Assembly (NCBI RefSeq): GCF_000308875.1
Contig: NZ_BAGL01000018.1
Location: 1-64,000, forward strand
DNA length: 64,000 nucleotides
Reading direction: 5' to 3'
Origin: Nocardia transvalensis NBRC 15921
GTDB lineage: Bacteria; Actinomycetota; Actinomycetes; Mycobacteriales; Mycobacteriaceae
The notes under the pieces are model-generated. The model did no database searches, was not told the DNA's origin, and saw nothing but the letters and a program-made list of their open reading frames with translations. Of the stretch, positions 25,484-34,378 are shown in pieces (position 1 is the stretch's first letter; each line of letters starts with the position of its first letter). The position numbers and the translations under genes were made by a program.

Positions 25484-26354
25484 GGTGCGGCGCGACCGTC
25501 TCCTCGGTCGTCGACGCGAAGAACTCGCCCACCACGTCCTCGATCTCCGCGACCGATTCCGCGCAGTACAGCACCGGTTGATAATGGGTGATGTCGTAGG
25601 TGCGCGTGCCCATCTCCGCGATGTTCAGCGGCCGCAGCTGGGCGTGCCGGAACTCCTCGATCTCGCCGTACGACGACAGCAGTCCCGCTCCGTAGCAACG
25701 GATTTCGCCGCCCTCGCGGACCACGCCGAACTCCATCGAGAACCAGAACACATCGGCGAGGAACTTCAGCGCCGCGTCGGATTCCAGCCGGGCCACGGCG
25801 GCTCCGACCTCGGCGTAGATCGCGGCGAACCGCGGGCTGGCCAATTGGTTGGCGTGGCCGATGATTTCGTGGAGGGCGTCGGGTTCGGGGGTGTACAGCG
25901 GGGCCGAATGATGGCGAATGTACTGGGTGGAGTGGAAGATCCGGTCGGCGAAGGAGCCGAAGAATTCGCGCAGCGGCACCAGGCCGGCGGCCGGTACGTA
26001 TCGGAAACCGCTGAGCGGCATCAGCTTTGCCGAGACCTCGTCCAACTGCGGGATGCGGTCGTCCGGTAGATCGAGGCGCTCGGCGGCGGCCAGGACCTCC
26101 GCCGAGGCGTAGGCGCGGTGTTTGCGCGCCAGCTCGGCGGAGGCGATCCGCCAGACCTCCTGCTCCTCGTCGGTGTAGTCGATACGCGGTGTCGATTCCC
26201 CCGATCGGTACGCCAGCGCCCGGGCGGCGATCGCATTTCGGCGGGCCCGGTAGTCCGGGTCGTTCACACCGGGATGCTCGTCGCTCAGGTGCACCGTGAC
26301 GTCACCGTCTGCCCCGGTGGTTACCGGGGAGTACAGCTGAGCTTCGTTGAACAT
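25455..26354 (-). CDS. phhA: phenylalanine 4-monooxygenase
   Basis: This 299-aa pterin- and iron-dependent hydroxylase converts phenylalanine to tyrosine. The iron ligands are His162 and His167 in LHEIIGHANQ and Glu208 in WFSMEFG. PLSGFRYVPAAGLVPLREFF and the later SYGEIEEF segment are typical of the aromatic amino acid hydroxylase fold. The ATG at 26354 is used; a TTG four codons upstream is less likely. No pterin-recycling gene is adjacent. The 3' end overlaps the convergent TetR gene by 29 bp. Confidence 0.92.
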   Translation of the reverse strand: MFNEAQLYSPVTTGADGDVTVHLSDEHPGVNDPDYRARRNAIAARALAYRSGESTPRIDYTDEEQEVWRIASAELARKHRAYASAEVLAAAERLDLPDDRIPQLDEVSAKLMPLSGFRYVPAAGLVPLREFFGSFADRIFHSTQYIRHHSAPLYTPEPDALHEIIGHANQLASPRFAAIYAEVGAAVARLESDAALKFLADVFWFSMEFGVVREGGEIRCYGAGLLSSYGEIEEFRHAQLRPLNIAEMGTRTYDITHYQPVLYCAESVAEIEDVVGEFFASTTEETVAPHLSGAAADRG

Positions 26355-26422
26355 GCCTAAATGCAAGCACTGCTGAGCTGATCAGACAATGAACTGCCGG
26401 CTAGATGGGCAATGTGCCTAGT

Positions 26423-26971
26423 TCAGTGGCCGTGCAGCGAATGCACCACCGCGTGGCCCTTGCCGCGGCCGATCATCCACTTGTTGACCGGCGTGGTGAT
26501 GACGAAGGCCACGGCCAGCGCGAAGATCAGCGAACCCCAGAACAGGCCGTCGGCCAGCCCGGCGTCCATCGCGCCCGGCACCGCCAGCACCACCGCGTTG
26601 TCGACGATCTCCATGACGATGATCGACACGGTGTCGGCGGCCAGCGCCAGCGATACCGCCGCGCCCAGCCCTAGGCCCGCGGCCAGCGCGCCCCGCATGG
26701 TCAGGCCGTAGCCGAAAACGAAGGCCAGCACGATCGCCAGCACCATGGTCGGCGCGTTGTGCCAGCCGAGCGCGGTGCCGATGACCAGGCCGAGGATCTC
26801 GCCGATGGCACAGCCGGTGAGGCAGTGCAGCGTGGCGCTCGCGGCCATCTTCCACGTCGCGGGGGCGTGGGTGGCCATGGTGTGTCCGCTGTGCGACTCC
26901 GTCTCGGGTCGATGCCCGCCGTGATCGTGGTGCTGATGCGATCCGGCGTGTTCCGTGTGATCGTCCTGCAT
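26423..26971 (-). CDS. His-rich DUF4396 membrane protein, probably copper-linked
   Basis: This 182-aa protein has a His-rich N-terminus (HTEHAGSHQHHDHGGHRPET, within the first 25 residues) and then a DUF4396-type membrane domain with four hydrophobic segments. CLTGCAIGEILGLVIG and NKWMIGRGKGHAVVH are typical of the family. DUF4396 genes often accompany copper resistance genes. Two CsoR-like palindromes lie just 10 bp upstream of the ATG, which supports copper control and a role in copper handling. A later in-frame ATG at 26879 would remove the His-rich part. Confidence 0.8.
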   Translation of the reverse strand: MQDDHTEHAGSHQHHDHGGHRPETESHSGHTMATHAPATWKMAASATLHCLTGCAIGEILGLVIGTALGWHNAPTMVLAIVLAFVFGYGLTMRGALAAGLGLGAAVSLALAADTVSIIVMEIVDNAVVLAVPGAMDAGLADGLFWGSLIFALAVAFVITTPVNKWMIGRGKGHAVVHSLHGH

Positions 26972-26981
26972 GCCTCGAACA

Positions 26982-27020
26982 ATACCCCTATGGGGTATAT
27001 TGTCAACCCCATGGGGGTAT
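26982..27020 (-). promoter_or_regulatory. twin CsoR-like operators
   Basis: A perfect palindrome ATACCCC-TAT-GGGGTAT lies at 26982-26998 and a second, ACCCC-AT-GGGGGTAT, at 27006-27020. Both have the core of CsoR copper-sensor operators (about TATACCCC..GGGGTATA). They lie directly upstream of the His-rich DUF4396 gene. No csoR gene is in the window. Confidence 0.65.
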
Positions 27021-27162
27021 GTGGCATGGCCTGTCGCGGACTTGCCGGATTTTTCCGTTTCGAAACCGATCTCTTCGCAATGATCTTGGTATCGTTGGCC
27101 CGCTAGATTTCAGATATGAGCTGTGCCACACAACTGTTTCGACGGTAAGGAGTGTGCAGGTC

Positions 27163-27720
27163 ATGACAATCGCCAGCGGGGTACTGAGCCGCAAGCTGGA
27201 TCGAATCTTCCGATTTCTCGACGCCGACGGGGACGGCGAACTTCGCCCCGAGGACGTGACCGTCCTGGCCGCTCGCCTCGCCGGCGCGTTCGACGCTCCT
27301 GGCGACAGACCCAAGATCGACGCGCTGGAACGGGCGCTCGCCGAGATCGTCCGGACCGATGTCATGCCGATGGACGCCGACGGCAACGGCGGCGTCGACA
27401 TCCGCGAATTCGGGGCGGGCTTCCGCCACGCGATCGACAACGGCCCCGAGGCCATGCTGAGCCGGTTCGACGTCATGGTCGACGCGTGGATGAACCTGGC
27501 CGACTCCAACGGCGACGGCGTCATCGACCAGGCCGAATTCACGCGGATGTACACGATGACACTGGGCGTGCCCGCCGACGACCTCGCGATCGCCTTCGCC
27601 AAGCTCGACCGCGACGGCAACGGAACGCTGGACCGCGAGGAGATTCGCACGGCGACTCGCGAGTACTACACCAGCGACGACCCCGCGGCGCCGGGGAACT
27701 GGTTGTTCGGTCCCATGTGA
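27163..27720 (+). CDS. four EF-hand calcium-binding protein
   Basis: This 185-aa protein has four canonical EF-hand loops: DADGDGELRPED (20-31), DADGNGGVDIRE (71-82), DSNGDGVIDQAE (114-125) and DRDGNGTLDREE (149-160). Every loop has Asp or Asn at the calcium positions and ends in an acidic residue. It resembles calerythrin-type prokaryotic calcium sensors and has no signal peptide, so it should act in the cytoplasm as sensor or buffer. The ATG at 27163 follows GTAAGGAG. The autoinducer synthase-like gene starts 67 bp downstream on the same strand, perhaps on the same transcript. Confidence 0.92.
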   Translation: MTIASGVLSRKLDRIFRFLDADGDGELRPEDVTVLAARLAGAFDAPGDRPKIDALERALAEIVRTDVMPMDADGNGGVDIREFGAGFRHAIDNGPEAMLSRFDVMVDAWMNLADSNGDGVIDQAEFTRMYTMTLGVPADDLAIAFAKLDRDGNGTLDREEIRTATREYYTSDDPAAPGNWLFGPM

Positions 27721-27787
27721 GATGCGCCGGGTGTGGGCGGGGTGATTCCGCGCCCGCATCCGGTTCCACAATGTAAGGGGGCTGGTT

Positions 27788-29056
27788 GTGGTTGTGTCCA
27801 AATCGTCGGAGCGCATCGAGAGAGCCGACTCTTCAACTGTTGTACCCGCTGCGGATCCGCTGACGGATGTTGTTGCCGCGCAATCGGATCCGATGGTCGC
27901 GGAACCGGCGGGCCTGACCCAACGGCTCGAACGGCACCGAGCGCGGGTCGCGGCCGACTGGTGTGGTGCGGACCTGTTCCGGGACCGGCCGCCGATCGGC
28001 GCTGCTGATATCAACTTGATGAGCAACGATTACCTGGCCCTGGCCGGGCATCCCGCGGTGGTCGACGCGCAGGTGGCCGCGCTGCGCCGTGGCGGCGCCG
28101 GGGTGATGATGTCGGCGATATTCCAGACCGACCATGATCCCGACCGTGCGTTCGAGGCGCGGATGGCGTCGCTCTGGCAGACCGAGACCGCGATCCTGTG
28201 CCAGTCCGGCTGGGCGGCCAATATTGGCCTGCTTCAATGTATTTCGAGCAAAGACAGCCCCGTGTACATCGACAAGATGGCGCATGCCTCGCTGTGGACG
28301 GGCATCGTCGGCGCGCGGGCGCGGCCGGTGCCGTTCCCGCACAACGATGTGGATGCGCTGGCCGCGTCGATCCGGAAGTCCGGGCCCGGGGTGATCCTGG
28401 TGGACACCGTGTACAGCATGCTCGGCGATCGCTGTCCGCTGCGCGAGGTGGTGGAGATCGCCGAGCGCTACGGGTGCCAGGTGGTGGCCGACGAATCGCA
28501 TGCGCTCGGTGTCTGCGGGCCGGGCGGCGCGGGCCTGGTCGCCGAATGCGGCCTCGGGTCGCGGGTGGCCTTTCGTACGGCCAGTCTGTCCAAGGCATTC
28601 TGCGGGCGCGCGGGGATCATCGGCTGTTCGCGCCGGCTCGCGGAGTTCTTTCCGGTGACCGCCTGGTCGGCGATCTTCTCCTCCAGCGTGCTGCCGTGCG
28701 ACGTGGCCGGACTCGACGCCACGCTGAATCTCGTGCTCGCCGGTGATCGGCGTCGTGCGGCACTGGCGGTGGCGGCCCGGCGGCTCTGGGACGGGCTCAC
28801 CGGACTGGGTTATCCGGTGGGTGACCTCGCGCCCAGTCACATCCTCGCCGTGCGCGCGGGCGCCGAACCCCGGCTGGTGGCGTTGCGCCGGGCCTTCGAA
28901 TCGCGGGGCGTCTTCGGCGCGCCGTTCTGCCCGCCCGCCACGTCGGCCGAGCACACGGCATTGCGGCTGTCGCTGCACAGCGCGCTGAGCGAGGAGCACT
29001 GCGCGCGCATCCTGCGGGTAGCGGGCGAGGTCCGGGACGAGCTGAATTTCTCCTGA
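27788..29056 (+). CDS. cqsA: CqsA-like alpha-hydroxyketone autoinducer synthase
   Basis: This 422-aa PLP-dependent acyl-CoA transferase belongs to the alpha-oxoamine synthase group. Its closest resemblance by eye is to Vibrio CqsA, which makes the CAI-1 quorum-sensing signal, rather than to BioF or KBL. Shared segments include [61 protein letters not shown], a PLP lysine in TASLSKAF (Lys269), [10 protein letters not shown] and [13 protein letters not shown]. An extra 60 or so N-terminal residues precede the core. The GTG start follows AGGGGG. No CqsS-type receptor is in the window, so the signal's use is unknown. Confidence 0.85.
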   Translation: MVVSKSSERIERADSSTVVPAADPLTDVVAAQSDPMVAEPAGLTQRLERHRARVAADWCGADLFRDRPPIGAADINLMSNDYLALAGHPAVVDAQVAALRRGGAGVMMSAIFQTDHDPDRAFEARMASLWQTETAILCQSGWAANIGLLQCISSKDSPVYIDKMAHASLWTGIVGARARPVPFPHNDVDALAASIRKSGPGVILVDTVYSMLGDRCPLREVVEIAERYGCQVVADESHALGVCGPGGAGLVAECGLGSRVAFRTASLSKAFCGRAGIIGCSRRLAEFFPVTAWSAIFSSSVLPCDVAGLDATLNLVLAGDRRRAALAVAARRLWDGLTGLGYPVGDLAPSHILAVRAGAEPRLVALRRAFESRGVFGAPFCPPATSAEHTALRLSLHSALSEEHCARILRVAGEVRDELNFS

Positions 29057-29069
29057 CGGAACTACCGCC

Positions 29070-29096
29070 TGTCGAGATACGGTCGATCTGTTCGTC
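29070..29096 (+). promoter_or_regulatory. ECF42-type promoter of second DGPF module
   Basis: TGTCGA, 17 bp, CGTC lies 42 bp before the YCII start at 29138. It matches the recalled ECF42 promoter pattern (TGTCGA / CGA/TC) and the element before module 1 at 19.66 kb. Confidence 0.62.
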
Positions 29097-29137
29097 ATCC
29101 TCTTCGACCGACCGTGAAACGGGTGAGTGGAGGACCT

Positions 29138-29524
29138 GTGCAATACATGCTGCTGATCTACGACTGCCGACGGCCCGAGCCGGACGATCCGGACTTCGCC
29201 GAGGCCCTGGCCAGGGTGAACGCCTTCGCCGACGAGTGCCGCCGGCGCGGCGTCTTCGTCTCCGGGCATCCGCTGCAGGACGAGCACGCCGCCACCACCG
29301 TCAAGGTGCGGGACGGTCGCACGATGATCACCGACGGGCCGTATGCCGAGACGCACGAGCATCTCGGCGGGGCCTACGTCCTGGACTGCCGCGATTTGGA
29401 CGAGGCGCTGGAACTGGCGGCGCTGTGCCCGCTGGCCGAACTGGGCGGTATCGAGGTCCGGCCGGTCGCCCCGGTGCCGGGTCTGGACCATCGTCGCTCG
29501 GATTCGGCGGCCTCCGGAAGATGA
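29138..29524 (+). CDS. YCII/DGPF-domain protein, module 2
   Basis: This 128-aa YCII-related protein reads [20 protein letters not shown] at the start and carries the [19 protein letters not shown] signature region (DGP at about 66). It has the same fold as the module 1 protein, but the sequence is clearly divergent. The GTG at 29138 follows GGAGGA. It overlaps the sigma factor gene by 4 bp and is preceded by an ECF42-type promoter. Confidence 0.9.
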   Translation: MQYMLLIYDCRRPEPDDPDFAEALARVNAFADECRRRGVFVSGHPLQDEHAATTVKVRDGRTMITDGPYAETHEHLGGAYVLDCRDLDEALELAALCPLAELGGIEVRPVAPVPGLDHRRSDSAASGR

Positions 29525-30759
29525 GCGCCGCGCCCGTCCTGCAGCGGGTCTACGGCGAGCATCGGGCACGGATGCTCGCCGCGCTGGTCCACGCGCTCGG
29601 CGACTTCGAACTCGCCGAGGACGCGTTGCAGGAGGCGTGCGCGAAAGCCCTGCGCACCTGGGGAGATTCGGCCCCGGACGATCCGGTGGCCTGGCTGCTG
29701 ACCACCGCCCGCAACAGCGCGATCGACCGGCTGCGGCGGGCCCGGCTCGGACGGGAGAAGCTCGCCCGGCTCGGTGCCGCGCCCGAGGTGACGACCATGA
29801 CGGACGTCGGCGACGACAGCCTGCTCGAACTGGGTGACGAGCGGCTGAGCCTGATCTTCACCTGCTGCCATCCGGCCCTGGCCGAGGAGGCGCGGGTCGC
29901 GCTGACCCTCCAGGCCGTGGCCGGGCTGACGGCCGGGCAGATCGCCCGGATGTTCCTGGTGGGCGAATCGACCCTGGCCCAGCGGCTGGTGCGGGCGAAA
30001 CGGAAGATCCGCGATGCCGGCATCAGCCTGGCGGTGCCCGCGGATCCGGTACTGCCCGAACGTCTTTCGGGTGTGCTGGCGGTGATCTACCTGATCTTCA
30101 CCCAGGGCTACACCGCCGCCCCGGATCGCCCCGAGCACCGTGCGCTGCCCCGGGAGGCAATCAGGCTCGCCAAGCTGGTGGCCACGCTCATGCCCGACGA
30201 GCCCGAGGCGCTCGGAATGGTCTCGCTTCTGCTGCTGCAGGATTCGCGCACTGCCGCGCGGTACGACGAGGCCGGTGCTGTGGTGCTGCTGGCAGACCAG
30301 GACCGATCGCGCTGGGATCGCGCCGAAATCGCCGAGGCCGTACGTCTTTTGGGCCATGCGTTGCGCCGGGAAGAGCCGGGCCCGTATCAGGTGCAGGCCG
30401 CCATCGCCGCCCTGCACGCCCAGGCGGTCTCGGCCGAAGCGACCGACTGGCCCGCCATCGCGGCACTGTACGCCCGTCTGCTCGCCATGACACCGTCGCC
30501 AATCGTCGCTCTCAATCACGCTGTCGCCGTGGCCGAGTCGACGACTCCGGATGACGGGTTGGCGTTGATCGACGGGCTCGCGGGGCTCGACACCTATCAC
30601 CTCCTGCACGCCACCCGAGCCGACCTGCTGCGTCGCCTCGGCCGCGAGGCGGAGGCGGCGCAGGCGTACCGGCGCGCACACGAACTCGCCGCCAATCCCG
30701 CCGACCGGCGCTTCCTCGCCGGGCGGTTACACGACCTCGACATCACGGAGTTCCGATGA
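29521..30759 (+). CDS. ECF42-type RNA polymerase sigma factor, module 2
   Basis: This 412-aa sigma factor has region 2 at the N-terminus ([44 protein letters not shown]). Region 4 follows around residues 110-165 ([21 protein letters not shown]), and then a long helical tail ([30 protein letters not shown]) characteristic of ECF42. It lacks the Gly/Ser insertion seen in module 1. It overlaps both neighbours by 4 bp in a YCII-sigma-AhpD operon. Confidence 0.92.
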   Translation: MSAAPVLQRVYGEHRARMLAALVHALGDFELAEDALQEACAKALRTWGDSAPDDPVAWLLTTARNSAIDRLRRARLGREKLARLGAAPEVTTMTDVGDDSLLELGDERLSLIFTCCHPALAEEARVALTLQAVAGLTAGQIARMFLVGESTLAQRLVRAKRKIRDAGISLAVPADPVLPERLSGVLAVIYLIFTQGYTAAPDRPEHRALPREAIRLAKLVATLMPDEPEALGMVSLLLLQDSRTAARYDEAGAVVLLADQDRSRWDRAEIAEAVRLLGHALRREEPGPYQVQAAIAALHAQAVSAEATDWPAIAALYARLLAMTPSPIVALNHAVAVAESTTPDDGLALIDGLAGLDTYHLLHATRADLLRRLGREAEAAQAYRRAHELAANPADRRFLAGRLHDLDITEFR

Positions 30760-31637
30760 GACTGTCCGTCCTCGACCACGGCCACCGTCGCCGCGCCAAG
30801 CTGTTCCTGGGATTCACCGCGGCGACCTCGCGGGTGGACAGCCCGGACATCGTGAAGATGCTGCTGTACCGGCCGGGCCTGCTCACCCGCCCGCTGCTGG
30901 ACCTCACCGCCGACGCCATGCGCGGACCGTCGTACTGGACCGCGGGGGAGCGCGAATACCTCGCCATGAGCACCGCGCAGCTACACCGGTGCCCGTTCTG
31001 CGTCGACTCCCACGCCGAACTCACCCGCATCGCCGGTCAGGGGGAGATCGACCCGGACGACTCCGCGTCGGCCCGCCCCGAGCTGCGCGCAGTCCGCGAA
31101 TTCCTCGACCTGATCAGCCGCACGCCGGACGAGGCGGACGCTACCGGAGTCGCCGAGGTGCCGGAACACGCGGTGCGGGAGGCGCTACGCGTGAATCTGG
31201 TGTGGAACATCGTCAACCGGCTGGCCAACGCCTTCGGCTTCGTCCTGCGAGAAGGCCAGCTGCACAGCGGAACTCGCGCCCTGCACCGCTTCGGCTATCG
31301 CTTCCCGCGCTTCCTGCTCGCAGACGGGCCCGCCGTCGATCACGGCGACGATGCGGCCAACCTCAGTTACTCGGTGCTGGAGGCCCCGGCGACCACCGAC
31401 CCGGCTCTACGCGCCGCCGCCGCGACCGGCGATACTCTTCCCGAACCCGTGCAGGCCTATGCCGCATCCGTTCGCAACGCGTCCTACCGGATCACCGACG
31501 TCGACATCGAAAAGCTCACGGCTGCTGGGTATTCCGAAGACCAGATCTTCGAGATCACGGTTGCGGCGGCGGTCGGCGCAGCCCTGCGCAGCTATGACGC
31601 GGGCCTGAACGCATTGGAGCACAAAGCGACTCGCTGA
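30756..31637 (+). CDS. AhpD/carboxymuconolactone decarboxylase-like peroxidase
   Basis: This 293-aa protein has an AhpD-like domain with the redox motif CPFC (Cys79, Cys82) followed by His86 in [11 protein letters not shown] second related half ([32 protein letters not shown]) completes it. Such proteins reduce peroxides through the CxxC pair. It is translationally coupled to the sigma factor (4-bp overlap) as the third gene of the module 2 operon, suggesting an oxidative stress output. Confidence 0.85.
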   Translation: MRLSVLDHGHRRRAKLFLGFTAATSRVDSPDIVKMLLYRPGLLTRPLLDLTADAMRGPSYWTAGEREYLAMSTAQLHRCPFCVDSHAELTRIAGQGEIDPDDSASARPELRAVREFLDLISRTPDEADATGVAEVPEHAVREALRVNLVWNIVNRLANAFGFVLREGQLHSGTRALHRFGYRFPRFLLADGPAVDHGDDAANLSYSVLEAPATTDPALRAAAATGDTLPEPVQAYAASVRNASYRITDVDIEKLTAAGYSEDQIFEITVAAAVGAALRSYDAGLNALEHKATR

Positions 31638-31681
31638 GATGCGGCGTGGAGGTTCGGCTCTGTGCGCATCCCGAAAGCAAA

Positions 31682-31712
31682 GACCGCCCCCATCCGAAAA
31701 GACGGGGACGGC
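31682..31712 (-). terminator. sdh operon terminator hairpin
   Basis: On the minus strand GCCGTCCCCGUC and GGAUGGGGGCGGU pair over about 12 bp (with G-U pairs) around a UUUUC-containing loop, followed by UCUUUGCUUUC. It lies 17 bp after the sdhB stop. The plus-strand version pairs less well, so its direction is probably that of sdh. Confidence 0.55.
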
Positions 31713-31728
31713 CCTTGGTCTCAAAGAT

Positions 31729-32502
31729 TCACCGCGCGAAGAGCAGAGCGCGCTTGACTTCCTGGATGGCCTTGGTGACCTCGATGCCTCGGGGGCAGGC
31801 GTCGGTGCAGTTGAAGGTGGTGCGGCAGCGCCAGACGCCCTCGACGTCGTTGAGGATGTCCAGGCGGTCGCGGGCGGCCTCGTCGCGGCTGTCGAAGATG
31901 AAGCGGTGCGCGTTGACGATCGCGGCCGGGCCGAAGTAGCTGCCGTCGTTCCAGTACACCGGGCACGAGGTGGTGCAGCAGGCGCACAGGATGCACTTGG
32001 TGGTGTCGTCGAAGCGGGCGCGGTCGGTCTGGGACTGGATGCGCTCGCGGGTCGGCTCGTTGCCGTGGGTGATCAGGTACGGCTTCACCGCACGGAACGC
32101 GTCGAAGAACGGCTCCATGTTCACGACGAGGTCCTTCTCCACCGGCAGGCCGCGGATGGGCTCGACGGAGACGGTCAGCGCCTTGCCGCCCTTGGGCAGC
32201 ATGTCGCGCATCAGCACCTTGCACGCCAGCCGGTTGACACCGTTGATGCGCATGGCGTCCGAACCGCAGACGCCGTGCGCGCACGAGCGCCGGAAGGTGA
32301 GCGTGCCGTCCAGATAGGACTTGATATAGATGAGCACGTTCAGGAAGCGGTCGGTCGGCAGGACCGGCACCTGGAACGAATCCCAATGCGCCCCTTTGTC
32401 GTCCTCCGGGTTGAACCGCGCCACCTTGACGGTGATCATGGTCGACCCGTCCGGAACGGGCGCCGGCTTCTGGTTGGCGGGAGCTTCGGCTACAGCGGTC
32501 AT
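31729..32502 (-). CDS. sdhB: succinate dehydrogenase iron-sulfur subunit
   Basis: This 257-aa electron-transfer subunit of complex II carries three clusters. The [2Fe-2S] site is in SCAHGVCGSDAMRINGVNRLAC. The [4Fe-4S] and [3Fe-4S] sites are in CILCACCTTSCP and CRTTFNCTDACPRG. It works at the inner face of the membrane, passing electrons from SdhA to the SdhC/D quinone site. It is the last gene of sdhCDAB; its ATG shares one base with the sdhA stop (TGATG). A hairpin follows. Confidence 0.97.
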   Translation of the reverse strand: MTAVAEAPANQKPAPVPDGSTMITVKVARFNPEDDKGAHWDSFQVPVLPTDRFLNVLIYIKSYLDGTLTFRRSCAHGVCGSDAMRINGVNRLACKVLMRDMLPKGGKALTVSVEPIRGLPVEKDLVVNMEPFFDAFRAVKPYLITHGNEPTRERIQSQTDRARFDDTTKCILCACCTTSCPVYWNDGSYFGPAAIVNAHRFIFDSRDEAARDRLDILNDVEGVWRCRTTFNCTDACPRGIEVTKAIQEVKRALLFAR

Positions 32503-34286
32503 CAGTACTTACGCTCCATCGGCTCGTAGCGGGTCTGCACCACCGGCTTGAAGTCGAGGCGGATGTCGGCGATCAGCTTGGCGTGCTCGCCGGGCTCGAC
32601 GTCCTTGTAGGCCATGGTGTGGCGCATGAAGTTGGTGTCGTCGCGATCCGGGTAGTCCTCGCGGGCGTGGCCGCCGCGCGACTCCTTGCGGTTGAGCGCG
32701 CCGACCACGGTGACCTCGGCCAGCTCCAGCAGGAAGCCCAATTCCACGGCCTCGAGCAGGTCGCTGTTGAAGCGGCGGCCCTTGTCCTGCACGGTGATGT
32801 GCTCGTAGCGCTCCTTGAGCGCGTGGATATCGGTGAGCGCCGTCTTGAGGGTCTCCTCGGTGCGGAACACCGCGGCATTGGCGTCCATGGTGACCTGCAG
32901 CTCGCTGCGGATGTCGGCGACGCGCTCGTTGCCGTGGTCCGACAGCAGCCGGGCCAGCCAGCCCTGCACGTACTCGGCGGGATCCTCCGGCATCTCGACG
33001 AATTCGGCGCGCGACGCGTACTCCGCCGCGGCGATGCCCGAGCGGCGGCCGAAGACGTTGATGTCCAGCAGCGAGTTGGTGCCCAGCCGGTTCGAGCCGT
33101 GCACCGAGACGCACGCGCACTCGCCCGCGGCGTACAGGCCCGGGACGACGTCGGTGTTGTTGCGCAGCACCTCGCCGCGGATGCGGGTCGGGATGCCGCC
33201 CATGACGTAGTGGCAGGTCGGCATGACCGGCACCGGCTCCTTCACCGGATCCACGCCCAGGTAGGTGCGGGAGAACTCGGTGATGTCGGGCAGCTTCTCC
33301 TCGAGCACGTCCTCGCCGAGGTGGGTCACGTCGATGAAGACGTAGTCCTTGTTCGGACCGCCGCCGCGGCCCTCTAGGACCTCCTTGACCATCGAGCGGG
33401 CCACGATGTCACGCGGCGCCAGGTCCTTGATGGTGGGGGCGTAGCGCTCCATGAACCGCTCGCCGTCGGAGTTGCGGAGGATGCCGCCCTCGCCGCGGAC
33501 CGCCTCGGAGATGAGGATGCCCAGGCCGGCCAGGCCCGTCGGATGGAACTGGTGGAACTCCATGTCCTCCAGCGGAAGTCCCTTGCGGAACACGATCGCC
33601 ATACCGTCGCCGGTCAGCGTGTGCGCGTTGGAGGTGGTCTTGTACATGCGACCCGAACCGCCGGTGGCGAAGATGATCGCCTTGGCGTGGAAGACGTGCA
33701 GTTCGCCGGTGGACAGCTCGTAGGCGACCACGCCGGTCGCGACCGGGCCGCGGTCGGTCTCGGTCATCACCAGGTCCAGCACGTAGAACTCGTTGTAGAA
33801 CTCCACGTCGTGCTTGACGCAGTTCTGGTACAGCGTCTGCAGGATCATGTGGCCGGTGCGGTCGGCGGCGTAGCACGCGCGGCGGACCGGGGCCTTGCCG
33901 TGGTCACGGGTGTGGCCGCCGAAGCGGCGCTGGTCGATCTTGCCCTCGGGCGTCCGGTTGAAGGGCAGGCCCATCTTCTCCAGGTCGAGCACCGCGTCGA
34001 TGGCCTCCTTGGCCATGATCTCCGCGGCGTCCTGGTCGACCAGGTAGTCGCCACCCTTCACGGTGTCGAAGGTGTGCCACTCCCAGTTGTCCTCTTCGAC
34101 GTTCGCCAGCGCGGCGCACATGCCGCCCTGCGCCGCGCCGGTGTGGCTGCGGGTCGGGTACAGCTTGGTCAGCACGGCCGTGCGGGCCCGGGGCCCGGCC
34201 TCGATCGCCGCGCGCATCCCCGCACCACCGGCGCCGACGATCACGACGTCGTACCGGTGCTCCTGAATCGGTCGGGATTCACTCAT
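32502..34286 (-). CDS. sdhA: succinate dehydrogenase flavoprotein subunit
   Basis: This 594-aa FAD-binding catalytic subunit oxidises succinate to fumarate. The dinucleotide fold is VVIVGAGGAGMRAA near the N-terminus and the covalent FAD histidine is in TRSHTGAAQGG. Active-site segments are HQFHPTGL and PTCHYVMGG, and SNRLGTNSLLD is in the C-terminal part. The ATG at 34286 gives the expected start (MSESRPIQEHRYDVV). A 26-codon leader frame ends inside this start codon. Same operon as sdhC, sdhD and sdhB. Confidence 0.97.
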   Translation of the reverse strand: MSESRPIQEHRYDVVIVGAGGAGMRAAIEAGPRARTAVLTKLYPTRSHTGAAQGGMCAALANVEEDNWEWHTFDTVKGGDYLVDQDAAEIMAKEAIDAVLDLEKMGLPFNRTPEGKIDQRRFGGHTRDHGKAPVRRACYAADRTGHMILQTLYQNCVKHDVEFYNEFYVLDLVMTETDRGPVATGVVAYELSTGELHVFHAKAIIFATGGSGRMYKTTSNAHTLTGDGMAIVFRKGLPLEDMEFHQFHPTGLAGLGILISEAVRGEGGILRNSDGERFMERYAPTIKDLAPRDIVARSMVKEVLEGRGGGPNKDYVFIDVTHLGEDVLEEKLPDITEFSRTYLGVDPVKEPVPVMPTCHYVMGGIPTRIRGEVLRNNTDVVPGLYAAGECACVSVHGSNRLGTNSLLDINVFGRRSGIAAAEYASRAEFVEMPEDPAEYVQGWLARLLSDHGNERVADIRSELQVTMDANAAVFRTEETLKTALTDIHALKERYEHITVQDKGRRFNSDLLEAVELGFLLELAEVTVVGALNRKESRGGHAREDYPDRDDTNFMRHTMAYKDVEPGEHAKLIADIRLDFKPVVQTRYEPMERKY

Positions 34287-34363
34287 GCCTGCACCTCGCT
34301 GCGCTCGGCTCCGGCATAAGCGAAGCACGCTGTGTCGATGATTCGTTCGCTGCGCTCACTCAT
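34283..34363 (-). CDS. possible 26-aa leader peptide coupled to sdhA
   Basis: An ATG at 34363 opens a frame encoding MSERSERIIDTACFAYAG and then AERSEVQA, whose stop TGA overlaps the sdhA ATG (ATGA). It fills almost the whole sdhD-sdhA gap. The DNA contains repeated GAGCGCAGCGA blocks of a short repeat often seen before actinobacterial start codons. It could couple translation to sdhA or be repeat sequence only; coding is not proven. Confidence 0.35.
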   Translation of the reverse strand: MSERSERIIDTACFAYAGAERSEVQA

Positions 34364-34378
34364 CGTCGGGGCCTGTTC

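Noticed and set aside
26759..27106. Plus-strand frame over the CsoR-like region
   Set aside because: It runs antisense to the DUF4396 gene and through the operator; there is no ribosome site or domain.
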